Shown piece after piece: positions 8,917 through 17,736 of a stretch of DNA of 64,000 bases. Each line of letters begins with the position of its first letter. Position 1 is the first letter of the stretch. The position numbers and the translations under genes were made by a program. Origin of the DNA: an uncultured Sutterella sp. (GTDB lineage Bacteria; Pseudomonadota; Gammaproteobacteria; Burkholderiales; Burkholderiaceae_F); assembly GCA_900545335.1 (NCBI GenBank), contig UQYP01000002.1, positions 1 to 64,000 on the forward strand, in the 5' to 3' direction. The notes below the pieces were generated by a model. The model saw only the letters and a program-made list of their open reading frames with translations, was not told where the DNA came from and did not search any database.

Positions 8917-9906
8917 TTATTTGATCACTTCATTGATCCAGCGTTGGGTGAATTCTTTGCGCTTTTCACCCTTCCAGGTCACATCTACCGAGATGGTCTT
9001 GATCTTGGTGAGATCTAAGATGGGGTTGCTGGTCTTCACGTCATTGCGTGTCGGCACGTAGTTGATCTTATTGGCAACGATAAATTCAGCAAATTTCTTG
9101 GACGTTGCCCAGTCAACAAATTTTTTGGCTTCAGCGTTGTTCTTGCCGCCCTTAACGACGCCGGTGGCTTCGATGCCGAAACTCACACCGTCTTCAGGAT
9201 AGGTAATCGTCACGGGATAGCCTTGTTGCTGAATATCCAAAGCGTCCACAATGTAGAAAATGCCGGCTGCACACTGACCGGTTGCAATCGGCATTGCGCC
9301 GCCCGCACCGCTCTTTGTGTACATCTGAACGTTGGCATTCATCTTCTTTTGGAACTTAAAGGCTTCGTCTTCGCCCATGACTTTGACGAGCGAATAGATG
9401 CGCTCTGTTGCGGTGCCCGATGTACGAGCATCGGCCATCTGGAGGTTGTTCTTGTAGCGCGGATCGAGCAAGTCGGCCCACTTGGTCGGCGCCGGCATCT
9501 TGTTCTTTTCTAAGAATTTGGTATTGGAGAGGAAGCAAAGAGGAATCAAACCGATACCGGTCCAGTAGTTATTGGGATCGCGGTAAGCAGAAGAAATCGC
9601 ATCGGAGTTGGCCGGGCGATAAGCTTCCAAAATACCTTCCTTGATGCCTGCGGCGTACATGTCTGCCGGTCCGCCCAATAAGACGTCAACTTGAGGATTA
9701 CCTTTTTCAGCCGTTAATCTTGCTAGCGCTTCACCCGTAGAGAAGCGAAGGAAGTTCACCTTAATTCCTGTGTCTTTTGTGAATTGGGCAAAGATTTGGG
9801 ACGCATACTTCTCAGGCATGATGGTGTAGGCATTGAGTTCAGCGGCGTTTGCCGAAACAGAAAGCACAACCAGCCCTGCCAGAAGCGCAGAGAGTTTCTT
9901 AGACAT
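8917..9906 (-). CDS. periplasmic substrate-binding protein of the ABC importer
   Basis: A 329-aa extracellular solute-binding protein of the iron/thiamine/phosphonate class. It has a Sec signal peptide (MSKKLSALLAGLVVLSVSANA, cut after ANA) and the mature start AELNAYTIMPEKYASQIFAQF, typical of AfuA/FbpA-like proteins. GAGGATCC precedes the ATG. It is the first gene of the importer operon. I do not see the paired tyrosines that bind iron in FbpA near the expected C-terminal third, so a non-iron substrate such as an organophosphonate or another organic acid is possible. The substrate call is left open. Confidence 0.85.
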   Translation of the reverse strand: MSKKLSALLAGLVVLSVSANAAELNAYTIMPEKYASQIFAQFTKDTGIKVNFLRFSTGEALARLTAEKGNPQVDVLLGGPADMYAAGIKEGILEAYRPANSDAISSAYRDPNNYWTGIGLIPLCFLSNTKFLEKNKMPAPTKWADLLDPRYKNNLQMADARTSGTATERIYSLVKVMGEDEAFKFQKKMNANVQMYTKSGAGGAMPIATGQCAAGIFYIVDALDIQQQGYPVTITYPEDGVSFGIEATGVVKGGKNNAEAKKFVDWATSKKFAEFIVANKINYVPTRNDVKTSNPILDLTKIKTISVDVTWKGEKRKEFTQRWINEVIK

Positions 9907-10080
9907 AATGGATCCTCGAAGTTTTCGTTTTATTGATTAGAGCACAAGCACGATCTAAAAAAGATTGGGCTTTCAATAAAGAGAGCCGTTTCCATCAAAG
10001 ACCATACTCAATTGAACATTCTATCAACGAAAAGAAAAGGCGATTTGAATATTTTCCCTAGGGCGCCTATCAAAGAGGTC

Positions 10081-10137
10081 AAAAAAACCATAGTCCACTA
10101 TAGGGAAATTCCATAGTGGACTATGGGATCTTTCTGT
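10081..10137. repeat. hairpin repeat copy A, downstream of the DUF4143 gene
   Basis: A 14-bp inverted repeat (10088-10101 with 10113-10126; core ATAGTCCACTAT) with an 11-nt loop. On the minus strand a T7 run follows, so it can end transcription of the DUF4143 gene. The 57-bp segment matches 11415-11471 at 51 of 57 positions with no gaps, so the two copies bracket the gene as direct repeats 1334 bp apart. Confidence 0.85.
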
Positions 10138-10143
10138 TTGAGA

Positions 10144-11358
10144 TCAGATTTGCCAAATTGAGTGAGCAACGACGTTGTCTGCTAAAAAGCGTTGAGTTTC
10201 GCAGTTGCAGATAACGGCCCCCATTTCCACGGATACTCCCATAGAGCTCAATTCAGAAAAATGTTTGATCATGTCAATTTTGGGATGCGAGGTCATCTTA
10301 ATTTCGATGGGGTGATAGAGCCCCTTTCTATGAATGATGAGATCAATTTCTGTCTGTTTTTTAGCGTCCCGATAATAGTAAAAATCAGGCTCCAGTCCGT
10401 TGTGGCGCCAGCTTTTAAGGATTTCGGTTATGACGAATGTTTCAAAAAAGGCACCGGCGTTCGTGTCTTTTTGCATCTCCTGCGGTGTTGAAAACTTGCA
10501 TAAATAGGCAGCCAGACCGGTATCGGTAAAGTAAACCTTAGGGGACTTGGTTAAAGTTTTAGAAGTGTTACTCGAAAACGGAGGTAACAGGTAGACCAGC
10601 CCGCTTGTCTCTGCGACTGAAAGCCATCGACGAACGGTCAGCTCCGTGACTCCGGTCATTTCTGCCAGTTTATTTAAGCGCAATTCCTGCCCGGTTCTGA
10701 GAGCAAGGGCCAAGATGAACTTTCTGAATTCGCGAAGCTTATCGACATTGCCTAGCGTTTTGATATCTCTTTCCAGAAAAGTCGATATAAAGGCTTCGAA
10801 ATATTGTTCCCGCTCTTTTGCACTCTTACCCATTAACGCAGGCCAAGCTCCCTGCCAAATAATTTCCCATAATTTTTCAGTCGCGCATTGAGTCAGATTC
10901 CCGGACGGCGTCGCACTGGGAAGGTAGGGCTGCTGCAACTCGCCTTTTCCCTCTCTTTCATAAATACTCAATGGCATTAAGTGGAGTTCGAAAACTCGGC
11001 CGGCTAAAGAGTCCCCGACCCCTTTCATGAGTGAAAAGCGCTGAGAGCCTGATAACCAAACCTGACCGTTATCGCTTTTTTTATCGACTTCGAACTTTAC
11101 CTGGCGAAACAATTTGGGAACACGTTGAATTTCGTCAATAAATAGAGGCAATGGGTGCTGAAGAAAAAAAGCACCGGGAGATTGTTCTGCCAGGTCTAAA
11201 TCATCAAAGTTATCTAAAGACACATACCCTCTGTCAGCTTCCGACAGATGCTGCAGTAAAGTACTTTTTCCTACTTGCCTCATTCCTGTCACCAACAGGA
11301 CTTTGAAATTTTTGCACAGCTGAGGAATTTCTTTTTCGACAGTTCTTGGCAGATACAT
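10144..11358 (-). CDS. AAA+ ATPase with DUF4143 (ATPase-wHTH-PD-(D/E)XK nuclease-like)
   Basis: 404 aa. Walker A is GMRQVGKSTLL (about 25-35), Walker B LPLFIDEIQRVP (about 90), then a sensor/arginine region VWLSGSQRFSLMKG...LAGRV. A winged-helix segment LAEMTGVTELTVRRWLSVAE lies at about 232-252. The C-terminal DUF4143 region keeps the PD-(D/E)XK pattern EIDLIIHRKGLYHPIEIKMT (about 340-359), with D and E-x-K intact. No cellular function is established that I know of for the family. The gene lies just downstream of the UvrA gene and is enclosed by two near-identical hairpin repeats, which suggests mobility or self-recognition. ATG at 11358; the ribosome binding site is weak. Confidence 0.85.
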   Translation of the reverse strand: MYLPRTVEKEIPQLCKNFKVLLVTGMRQVGKSTLLQHLSEADRGYVSLDNFDDLDLAEQSPGAFFLQHPLPLFIDEIQRVPKLFRQVKFEVDKKSDNGQVWLSGSQRFSLMKGVGDSLAGRVFELHLMPLSIYEREGKGELQQPYLPSATPSGNLTQCATEKLWEIIWQGAWPALMGKSAKEREQYFEAFISTFLERDIKTLGNVDKLREFRKFILALALRTGQELRLNKLAEMTGVTELTVRRWLSVAETSGLVYLLPPFSSNTSKTLTKSPKVYFTDTGLAAYLCKFSTPQEMQKDTNAGAFFETFVITEILKSWRHNGLEPDFYYYRDAKKQTEIDLIIHRKGLYHPIEIKMTSHPKIDMIKHFSELSSMGVSVEMGAVICNCETQRFLADNVVAHSIWQI

Positions 11359-11414
11359 ATTTTTGCAGCAGAAAAAAATGGATGGATTGACTTTGATGGT
11401 ATCAAAGAGAAATG

Positions 11415-11471
11415 AAAAAATCTATAGTCCACTATAGAAAAATTCCATAGTGGACTATAGGATTTTTCTGT
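11415..11471. repeat. hairpin repeat copy B, between uvrA and the DUF4143 gene
   Basis: A 14-bp inverted repeat (11422-11435 with 11447-11460) flanked by A6 and T5 runs, so it works as a terminator structure in both directions and lies 3 nt after the UvrA stop. Compared with copy A, one stem pair is C-G in A (10089/10125) and T-A in B (11423/11459), a compensatory change. The other differences lie in the loop and flanks. Confidence 0.85.
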
Positions 11472-11474
11472 ACT

Positions 11475-14400
11475 CTATTTAGAGCGGTTTTTAATTTTGT
11501 CGTGTTCGCGCTTAAAAGCTGCTAAAGCTTGAGCTGTGTGCGAGGTAGTTTTTATCACTTCTGATGGTGCACCGCTTGCGACAACATCACCTCCGTTAAC
11601 ACCGCCTTCAGGTCCCATATCAATGATCCAATCGGCCTGAGCCATTATGTCGAGATTGTGCTCAATCACAACTACCGTGTTGCCGGCGTCGACTAGCCTA
11701 TGCAGCACGGCAATTAACTTTTCAACATCGGCCATATGAAGACCGACCGTCGGCTCATCCAATACATAGAGTGTTCTGGGCACTCTGTAGCCTCGGCGCT
11801 TAATATCATCGCGGGCTTTAATGAGTTCGGTGACAAGTTTGATGCGCTGAGCTTCACCTCCGGAAAGTGTAGGCGAAGGTTGTCCCAGACTGAGGTATCC
11901 GAGCCCCACGTCCTGCATGAGTTTTAGCGCGTGAGCAATCGAGGGTTGAGTGCTGAAAAAGTCAACCGCTTCATCAACATCCATCGCAAGGATCTGCCCG
12001 ATGGATTTACCTTTCCAGAGCACTTCAAGCGTTTGCGTGTTGTAGCGAAGACCGCCGCAGGCCTCGCAGGGGATTTTCACGTCAGGCAGGAAGTTCATCT
12101 CAATTGTGCGAACGCCTTGTCCTTCGCAAAGCTCGCACCGTCCGCCCTTCATATTGAATGAAAACCGTGAAATGCCGTAACCCCTTGCCTGTGCCTCATT
12201 AGTGCCGGCAAAAACCCTGCGAATGGCATCTAAAAAGCCGATATAAGTGGCCGGGCACGAGCGAGGCGTTTTGCCGATCGGAGTTTGGTCCACTTCGAGC
12301 ACTCGGTCGACATTTTCAAAACCGTGAATGGCTTCGCAAAGCGCTCCTTTGCAAGGCTTTTTCTCCGATAGTGTTTCGCTTAAGACGGGCAGCAGCACCC
12401 CTCGAGCAAAACTGCTTTTGCCTGAGCCCGAGACCCCGGTAAGTACAGTAAGGCGTCCGAGCGGAATACGGATCTCATTGGCTTTAAGGTTATTGAGCCT
12501 CGGCTTTTCAATGCTAAGCCACTGAGTGTCACTGTCCACAGCCCGTTTGGGAATAAAGGTGTGCTCAATGGGCTTTAAAAGGTAACGTCCGGTTAAAGAA
12601 CGCTTATTTTTCATAATGTCTTTAACGCTGCCCGTTGCGATAATTTCGCCGCCTCTCATACCCGCTCCGGGACCCACGTCAATCACATAATCGGCTTCAC
12701 GAATCGTCTCTTCATCGTGCTCAACCACTAAAAGCGTATTGCCTTTTTTCACGAGTGCTTTTAAAGAATCCAAAAGCAGCCGGTTGTCTCTCGGGTGAAG
12801 CCCAATTGTCGGTTCATCGAGAATGTAGCAGACGCCCTGAAGGTTGCTACCCAATTGAGAGGCTAAGCGAATGCGCTGCGCTTCGCCCCCCGATAGGCTG
12901 GGAGAGGAGCGGTCAAGCGTTAAGTAGCCTAAGCCCACTTTTTCTAAAAATTGCAGACGCAGCCGAATTTCTTTGAGTGCATCTTCGGCAATATCGGCTT
13001 CGCGCCCCGTGAGTTTCAGCTTTTTGAAAAACGCTGAAGCTTCTGTGACCGTCATGTGCGCCATCTGGGCGATATTGAGCCCCGCAAAGCGAACGGCTCT
13101 TGCGACTTCATTTAAGCGCTCTCCGTGGCAGGTCGGGCAAGGCTCGCTTTGAGCATCGGCCCAAACCCGTTCTTCTCCCGTGGCCGTTTCATCAAAGCCT
13201 TCGATTAAAAGGCCGGTGCCAAAACACGTCGGGCACCACCCCATGGAGGAGTTATAAGAGAAAAGCCGGGGATCGAGTTCCGGGAAGCTTCGTCCGCAGA
13301 TGGGGCAGGCGCGATGCGTTGAGAAAATGGTTTCGGAATTTTCCTCATCCAAAACGGTCACAACACCTTTGCCGATCGTAATGGCTTCCTGCAGCACCCG
13401 TTTGAGCGTCTTTTCATCATCGACTCTGACATCGATTCGAGCTACGGGCAATTCAATCGTATGGTCTTTGTAGCGGGCAAGTTTCGGGAATTTTTCTGTG
13501 CTCACAAATTTCCCGTCAACATAAAGCTGAGGGTAGCCCTTTTTGTTTGCCCATTTCGCAAGATCGGTGTAAATCCCCTTGCGTTTACTCACAAGAGGCG
13601 CCATGACATGTACGCTTTGCCCCTTGTAGCGGCTCATGACAGTTGAAACAATGGCGGGGAAAGACTTGGGCTCCACTTCGACATTACAGTCCGGACAGTA
13701 TTGATGGCCGAGCTTCACAAAAATGAGACGCATGAAGTGATAAAGCTCAGTCATTGTCGCAACCGTTGACTTGCGGCCGCCGCGCGACGTTCGCTGTTCA
13801 ATCGCCACAGTCGGAGCGATACCGGTGATGGAATCCACATTGGGTTTGCTTGCAGGCTGCACAATTGAGCGGGCATAAGCATTTAAGGATTCCAGATAAC
13901 GGCGCTGACCTTCTTTAAACACAATATCAAAGGCCAAAGTGGATTTCCCTGACCCCGAGGCTCCGGTCACAACTGTGAAGCGGTCATGGGGAATATCGAC
14001 AGAAATATTTTTTAAGTTGTGCTCTTTTGCGCCTTTAATGGCAATGACGTCATTAGCTGGAGCAACAACAGCCTTTTCATCACTGCGGCTTTGAGCTTCT
14101 TTTGTAAAGTAGCGGGTAATGTCGCCGCCCGCGAGCGTCTTGCGATAGGTTTTGAGTGCCTGGCCGGTGTAAGAGCGCTCGGTTTCGATTAAATCTTCAA
14201 GCGTTCCCTGGATGACTACCTCGCCACCTGCGTCACCGCCTTCCGGTCCCAAATCAATTACCCAATCAGCGCAGTTGATGACATCGAGATTGTGTTCGAT
14301 GACAATGGCGGTGTTGCCCCGGTCAATCAGTTCCTGCAGAGACTGCATGAGTTTATCGATATCATCGAAGTGAAGGCCGGTTGTCGGTTCATCAAAAATG

Positions 14401-17021
14401 AAAAGATCGTTTTTGCTTGCCTGAGAATTTTTTTGAGCCAAAAAGCCTGCAATCTTTAAGCGCTGGGCTTCACCGCCCGAGAGGGTCGGCACCGGCTGGC
14501 CGAGTTTGATGTAGTCTAAGCCCACCTTGCGCAGGGGTTCTAATTTAGAGACCACTGCCGAATCATTTTTAAAGTATTCGCAGGCCTCTGACACCGAGAG
14601 ATCCAGGACTTGGGCGATATTGAGCGACTTTCCGTCCCGCTCAATCGTGATTTCAAGAATTTCCGGACGATAACGGCTGCCGTTACAGGCCGAGCAGCGC
14701 AGGTACACGTCCGAGAGAAACTGCATTTCAATATGCTCAAAGCCGTTTCCACCGCACACGGGGCAGCGGCCGTCGCCGGAATTAAAGCTGAATGTACCGG
14801 CTTTGTATTCACGGGCTTTGGCTGCATCCGTTTGAGCAAAAAGATTGCGGATCGCGTCAAATGCTCCCACATAACTTGCGGGATTGGAGCGTGTGGTCTT
14901 GCCGATCGGGGACTGATCGACGTAGTGAATGTTTTCTATGAGATCGGCACCCTTTAATGACTCAAAATAGCCGGGTGACTCAGTGGGCATCCCTTTGGCT
15001 TTATAAAGAGCCGGCACCAAAATGTTTTCAATAAGTGTCGATTTGCCCGAGCCTGAAACACCGGTCACAACAGAGAGTGCACCGATCGGGAAACGCACCG
15101 AAATGCTTTTGAGATTGTGTTCACGGGCACCGTTAAGCTCAATAGCAGGTGTTTTCTTGGTGAACTTTCTCTGGCTTTTCTGACTGCTTACCTTTTCTTT
15201 ACCCGACAGGTAGTGAGCCGTGAGCGTATCGGCTTTAAGAATTTCGGTTGGCGTCCCTTTAAAGATGATTTCTCCGCCCTTTTCACCGGGCCCGGGCCCC
15301 ATATCAAAGAGCGTGTCTGCCGCAAGCATCACCTGTGGATCGTGTTCGACGACGACTAAGGTGTTGCCGGAATTTTTCAGTTTTTGCATTACCCGATTGA
15401 TGCGGTCCATGTCACGGGGATGTAAACCGATGGAAGGTTCATCAAGCACAAAAAGCGTGTTGACAAGCGACGTGCCTAAAGCTGTCGTGAGATTCACACG
15501 CTGCACTTCGCCGCCTGAAAGCGTTCGGCTTTGGCGCTCAAGCGTTAAATAACCGACTCCTACGTCAACGAGGTAGCGCAGCCGAGTCAGGATTTCTTCG
15601 ACCACCATTTTGCCCGCTTCGTCCATGGGTTCTTTTTCGAGTACTTCAAAAAAGCTCAGAAGTCTGGATAAGGGCAGGCGCATGAGATCATATAAATTAA
15701 GCCCCGGCAGAGCGTTGAGAACCTCATCAGAGTAGGTGCAAATCGAGGGCTTGTGGCGCTTAAATTCAAACCCTTCCGTGGCTTTATGGGCAGCTTCTGC
15801 TGAACCGACCCGCCACAAAAGCGCCTCGGGTTTGAGCCGTGCTCCGTGGCAGTCCGGGCACTCCTGATAATTTCTGTAGCGAGACAAAAGCACCCGCACA
15901 TGCATCTTGTAGGCTTTGCTCTCAAGCCACTCAAAAAAGTGCTTGACGCCGTACCATTGCCGCGTCCACTTTCCGCTCCAGCCTGGCTCACCTTCAATCA
16001 CCCACTTTTTTTCCTTTTCGGTGAGATCCCGATAGGGGACATTTAAGCGGATGCCGTCACGCTTGGCGTAACGCTTCATGTCTTTGAGACATTCTTCGTT
16101 GGTTTTGGTATTCCACGGTTTAATAGCGCCGCCCTCAAGCGTCAAAGACTCATCGGGAATCACCAATGAGTAGTCAACGCCGATCACGCGCCCGAAACCC
16201 CTGCAGGTTTCACAAGCGCCAAGGGGAGAGTTGAAACTGAAAGTCGCATCGGTCGGCTTTTGATAATCAATGCCGCAGTCAGCGCAGGACAGCCGGTTAG
16301 AAAAGTGTCGGATGATTTCTTTTTCATCCGTTTGAGCAACGACAGCTAATTCGCCCCTACCGAACTTAAAAGCGTTTTCAAGGGCTTCAATCACGCGGCT
16401 TTTCTCGGCTTTTGAAAAGCGGAAACGGTCAGCGATCACTTCAAGAAAATGCTTGCCGTTGACGGTTTTTTCCCGATAAATTTTGGTAAAACCCTGAGCC
16501 GTGAGCCCCTCGGAGACTTCTTCTGCCGTCATTTTTTCAGGCACGGCAACATCAAAGAGAATATATAAGCGCGGGTCGGAGAGCTCCTGACTCCAGGTAC
16601 TTAAGGCTTCGTAAACACTTGCCGGGGTATCGGCATGAACGAGCTTGCCGCATCGGGCACAGTAAAGTCGGGCTTCTCTGGCAAAAAAGAGCTTTAAATG
16701 GTCATTGATTTCCGTCATCGTCCCCACGGTTGAGCGGGAGGTACGGACTGGGTTGGTTTGGTCAATGGCGATAGCAGGCGGCACGCCTTCGATGCGCTCG
16801 ACCTGCGGGCGATCCATACGGTCTAAAAATTGCCGGGCATAGGGACTGAACGTTTCAACATAGCGGCGCTGACCTTCGGCGTACAAGGTATCAAAAACCA
16901 GGGAACTCTTACCCGAGCCCGAAACACCGGTGACAACCGTGATTTTTCCGGTTTCAAATTCAACGTCAAGATTTTTTAAATTGTTCTGTTTTGCACCGAA
17001 GATTTTGATGTTTTGATCCAT
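11475..17021 (-). CDS. double-length UvrA-family excinuclease subunit (four ABC ATPase domains)
   Basis: About 1848 aa, twice the usual UvrA length. Two UvrA-like halves (about 1-930 and 990-1848) each contain two ABC ATPase modules. There are four Walker A motifs (GVSGSGKSSLVFD, GVSGSGKSTLIEN, GASGSGKSTLAFD, GVSGSGKSSFARG) and four LSGGE-QR signatures, plus CxxC zinc-binding pairs (CARCG, CADCG, CPVCG, CPDC, CPICG, CELCEG). Class A UvrA binds damaged DNA as a dimer; here the dimer appears fused in one chain. Such tandem UvrA paralogues are known in some bacteria besides a normal uvrA, but none is visible here. I prefer the ATG at 17021 (MDQNIKIFGAKQNN); an in-frame GTG lies at 17051. Transport or resistance roles seen for UvrA2-type proteins cannot be excluded. 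Confidence 0.88.
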   Translation of the reverse strand: MDQNIKIFGAKQNNLKNLDVEFETGKITVVTGVSGSGKSSLVFDTLYAEGQRRYVETFSPYARQFLDRMDRPQVERIEGVPPAIAIDQTNPVRTSRSTVGTMTEINDHLKLFFAREARLYCARCGKLVHADTPASVYEALSTWSQELSDPRLYILFDVAVPEKMTAEEVSEGLTAQGFTKIYREKTVNGKHFLEVIADRFRFSKAEKSRVIEALENAFKFGRGELAVVAQTDEKEIIRHFSNRLSCADCGIDYQKPTDATFSFNSPLGACETCRGFGRVIGVDYSLVIPDESLTLEGGAIKPWNTKTNEECLKDMKRYAKRDGIRLNVPYRDLTEKEKKWVIEGEPGWSGKWTRQWYGVKHFFEWLESKAYKMHVRVLLSRYRNYQECPDCHGARLKPEALLWRVGSAEAAHKATEGFEFKRHKPSICTYSDEVLNALPGLNLYDLMRLPLSRLLSFFEVLEKEPMDEAGKMVVEEILTRLRYLVDVGVGYLTLERQSRTLSGGEVQRVNLTTALGTSLVNTLFVLDEPSIGLHPRDMDRINRVMQKLKNSGNTLVVVEHDPQVMLAADTLFDMGPGPGEKGGEIIFKGTPTEILKADTLTAHYLSGKEKVSSQKSQRKFTKKTPAIELNGAREHNLKSISVRFPIGALSVVTGVSGSGKSTLIENILVPALYKAKGMPTESPGYFESLKGADLIENIHYVDQSPIGKTTRSNPASYVGAFDAIRNLFAQTDAAKAREYKAGTFSFNSGDGRCPVCGGNGFEHIEMQFLSDVYLRCSACNGSRYRPEILEITIERDGKSLNIAQVLDLSVSEACEYFKNDSAVVSKLEPLRKVGLDYIKLGQPVPTLSGGEAQRLKIAGFLAQKNSQASKNDLFIFDEPTTGLHFDDIDKLMQSLQELIDRGNTAIVIEHNLDVINCADWVIDLGPEGGDAGGEVVIQGTLEDLIETERSYTGQALKTYRKTLAGGDITRYFTKEAQSRSDEKAVVAPANDVIAIKGAKEHNLKNISVDIPHDRFTVVTGASGSGKSTLAFDIVFKEGQRRYLESLNAYARSIVQPASKPNVDSITGIAPTVAIEQRTSRGGRKSTVATMTELYHFMRLIFVKLGHQYCPDCNVEVEPKSFPAIVSTVMSRYKGQSVHVMAPLVSKRKGIYTDLAKWANKKGYPQLYVDGKFVSTEKFPKLARYKDHTIELPVARIDVRVDDEKTLKRVLQEAITIGKGVVTVLDEENSETIFSTHRACPICGRSFPELDPRLFSYNSSMGWCPTCFGTGLLIEGFDETATGEERVWADAQSEPCPTCHGERLNEVARAVRFAGLNIAQMAHMTVTEASAFFKKLKLTGREADIAEDALKEIRLRLQFLEKVGLGYLTLDRSSPSLSGGEAQRIRLASQLGSNLQGVCYILDEPTIGLHPRDNRLLLDSLKALVKKGNTLLVVEHDEETIREADYVIDVGPGAGMRGGEIIATGSVKDIMKNKRSLTGRYLLKPIEHTFIPKRAVDSDTQWLSIEKPRLNNLKANEIRIPLGRLTVLTGVSGSGKSSFARGVLLPVLSETLSEKKPCKGALCEAIHGFENVDRVLEVDQTPIGKTPRSCPATYIGFLDAIRRVFAGTNEAQARGYGISRFSFNMKGGRCELCEGQGVRTIEMNFLPDVKIPCEACGGLRYNTQTLEVLWKGKSIGQILAMDVDEAVDFFSTQPSIAHALKLMQDVGLGYLSLGQPSPTLSGGEAQRIKLVTELIKARDDIKRRGYRVPRTLYVLDEPTVGLHMADVEKLIAVLHRLVDAGNTVVVIEHNLDIMAQADWIIDMGPEGGVNGGDVVASGAPSEVIKTTSHTAQALAAFKREHDKIKNRSK

Positions 17022-17178
17022 TGAAGCGCTCGCAAAAGAAAAGTCAGTCACTCAAAAGATTTTTTGAACCAGATGAATTTTAATAGTGCGAAAGTGTTTA
17101 ACCAATCGTTTTTTTCTTTCAAATCGATAGAAAAAGGACTACCCTGAAAGACAGTCAAATGCTTAAAAGGTTTAGGAA

Positions 17179-17736
17179 ATGCTGAAAAAATTGCCTGACA
17201 GACTGCCCCTGACCGTTTCGTTGGGAGAGGCTTTGGAAAAAAGACGGACCAATCGTTGCTGTCAAAGCGCAGAGCTAGCCGATGATATGCTTGCGACACT
17301 TCTTTGGGCCTGCTCAGGAATCACTTCCGAAGACGGCAAACGCACGGCGCCTTCGGCTAGAGACATGAGAGCCGTAGACGCTTATGTTTTGCGGGCTGAC
17401 GGTGTTTGGCACTATGTGGCTCAAGAGCATGCGTTGGAGAAAATTTCAGAGCGAGACGTCAGAGTTGACTCTACAACTCATCAACCCGAGTGGGTGAGCA
17501 AAGCTCCCGTCAGCATTATTTTTGTGGCGAATCACGCAAAAGCTCCGGAACTTCCTGCCACCACTTTAAGTGTTGACGCCGGAGCAATGGCAGAAAATGC
17601 CTACTTGGCCTGCACAGCGCTGGGATTGGCAGGCTGCATCAGAGCGTCTTTGAATCATGAAACATTAAGAGTGGCGATGCAGTTGCCGGAGACTTCAGAG
17701 ACGATTTTGGCTTTTACAGTGGGCTACCCCCTTTAA
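17179..17736 (+). CDS. nitroreductase-family (SagB-like) oxidoreductase
   Basis: A 185-aa FMN-dependent nitroreductase-fold protein. The N-terminal RRTNRCC corresponds to the FMN phosphate-binding RRS-R block. SARDMRAVDAYVL is the second conserved segment, and the C-terminal AYLACTALGLAGCI followed by LAFTVGYPL matches the family pattern. It likely reduces an aromatic or quinone-like substrate with NAD(P)H, but the substrate is unknown. No signal peptide. The gene is divergent from the UvrA gene and ends 4 bp past the stop of the convergent carbamate kinase gene, so the two 3' ends overlap. Confidence 0.75.
   Translation: MLKKLPDRLPLTVSLGEALEKRRTNRCCQSAELADDMLATLLWACSGITSEDGKRTAPSARDMRAVDAYVLRADGVWHYVAQEHALEKISERDVRVDSTTHQPEWVSKAPVSIIFVANHAKAPELPATTLSVDAGAMAENAYLACTALGLAGCIRASLNHETLRVAMQLPETSETILAFTVGYPL

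Noticed and set aside
10081..11471. CRISPR or integron explanation for the hairpin repeats around the DUF4143 gene.
   Set aside because: Only two copies 1334 bp apart, no spacers, no integrase gene; a flanking-repeat or terminator interpretation fits better.
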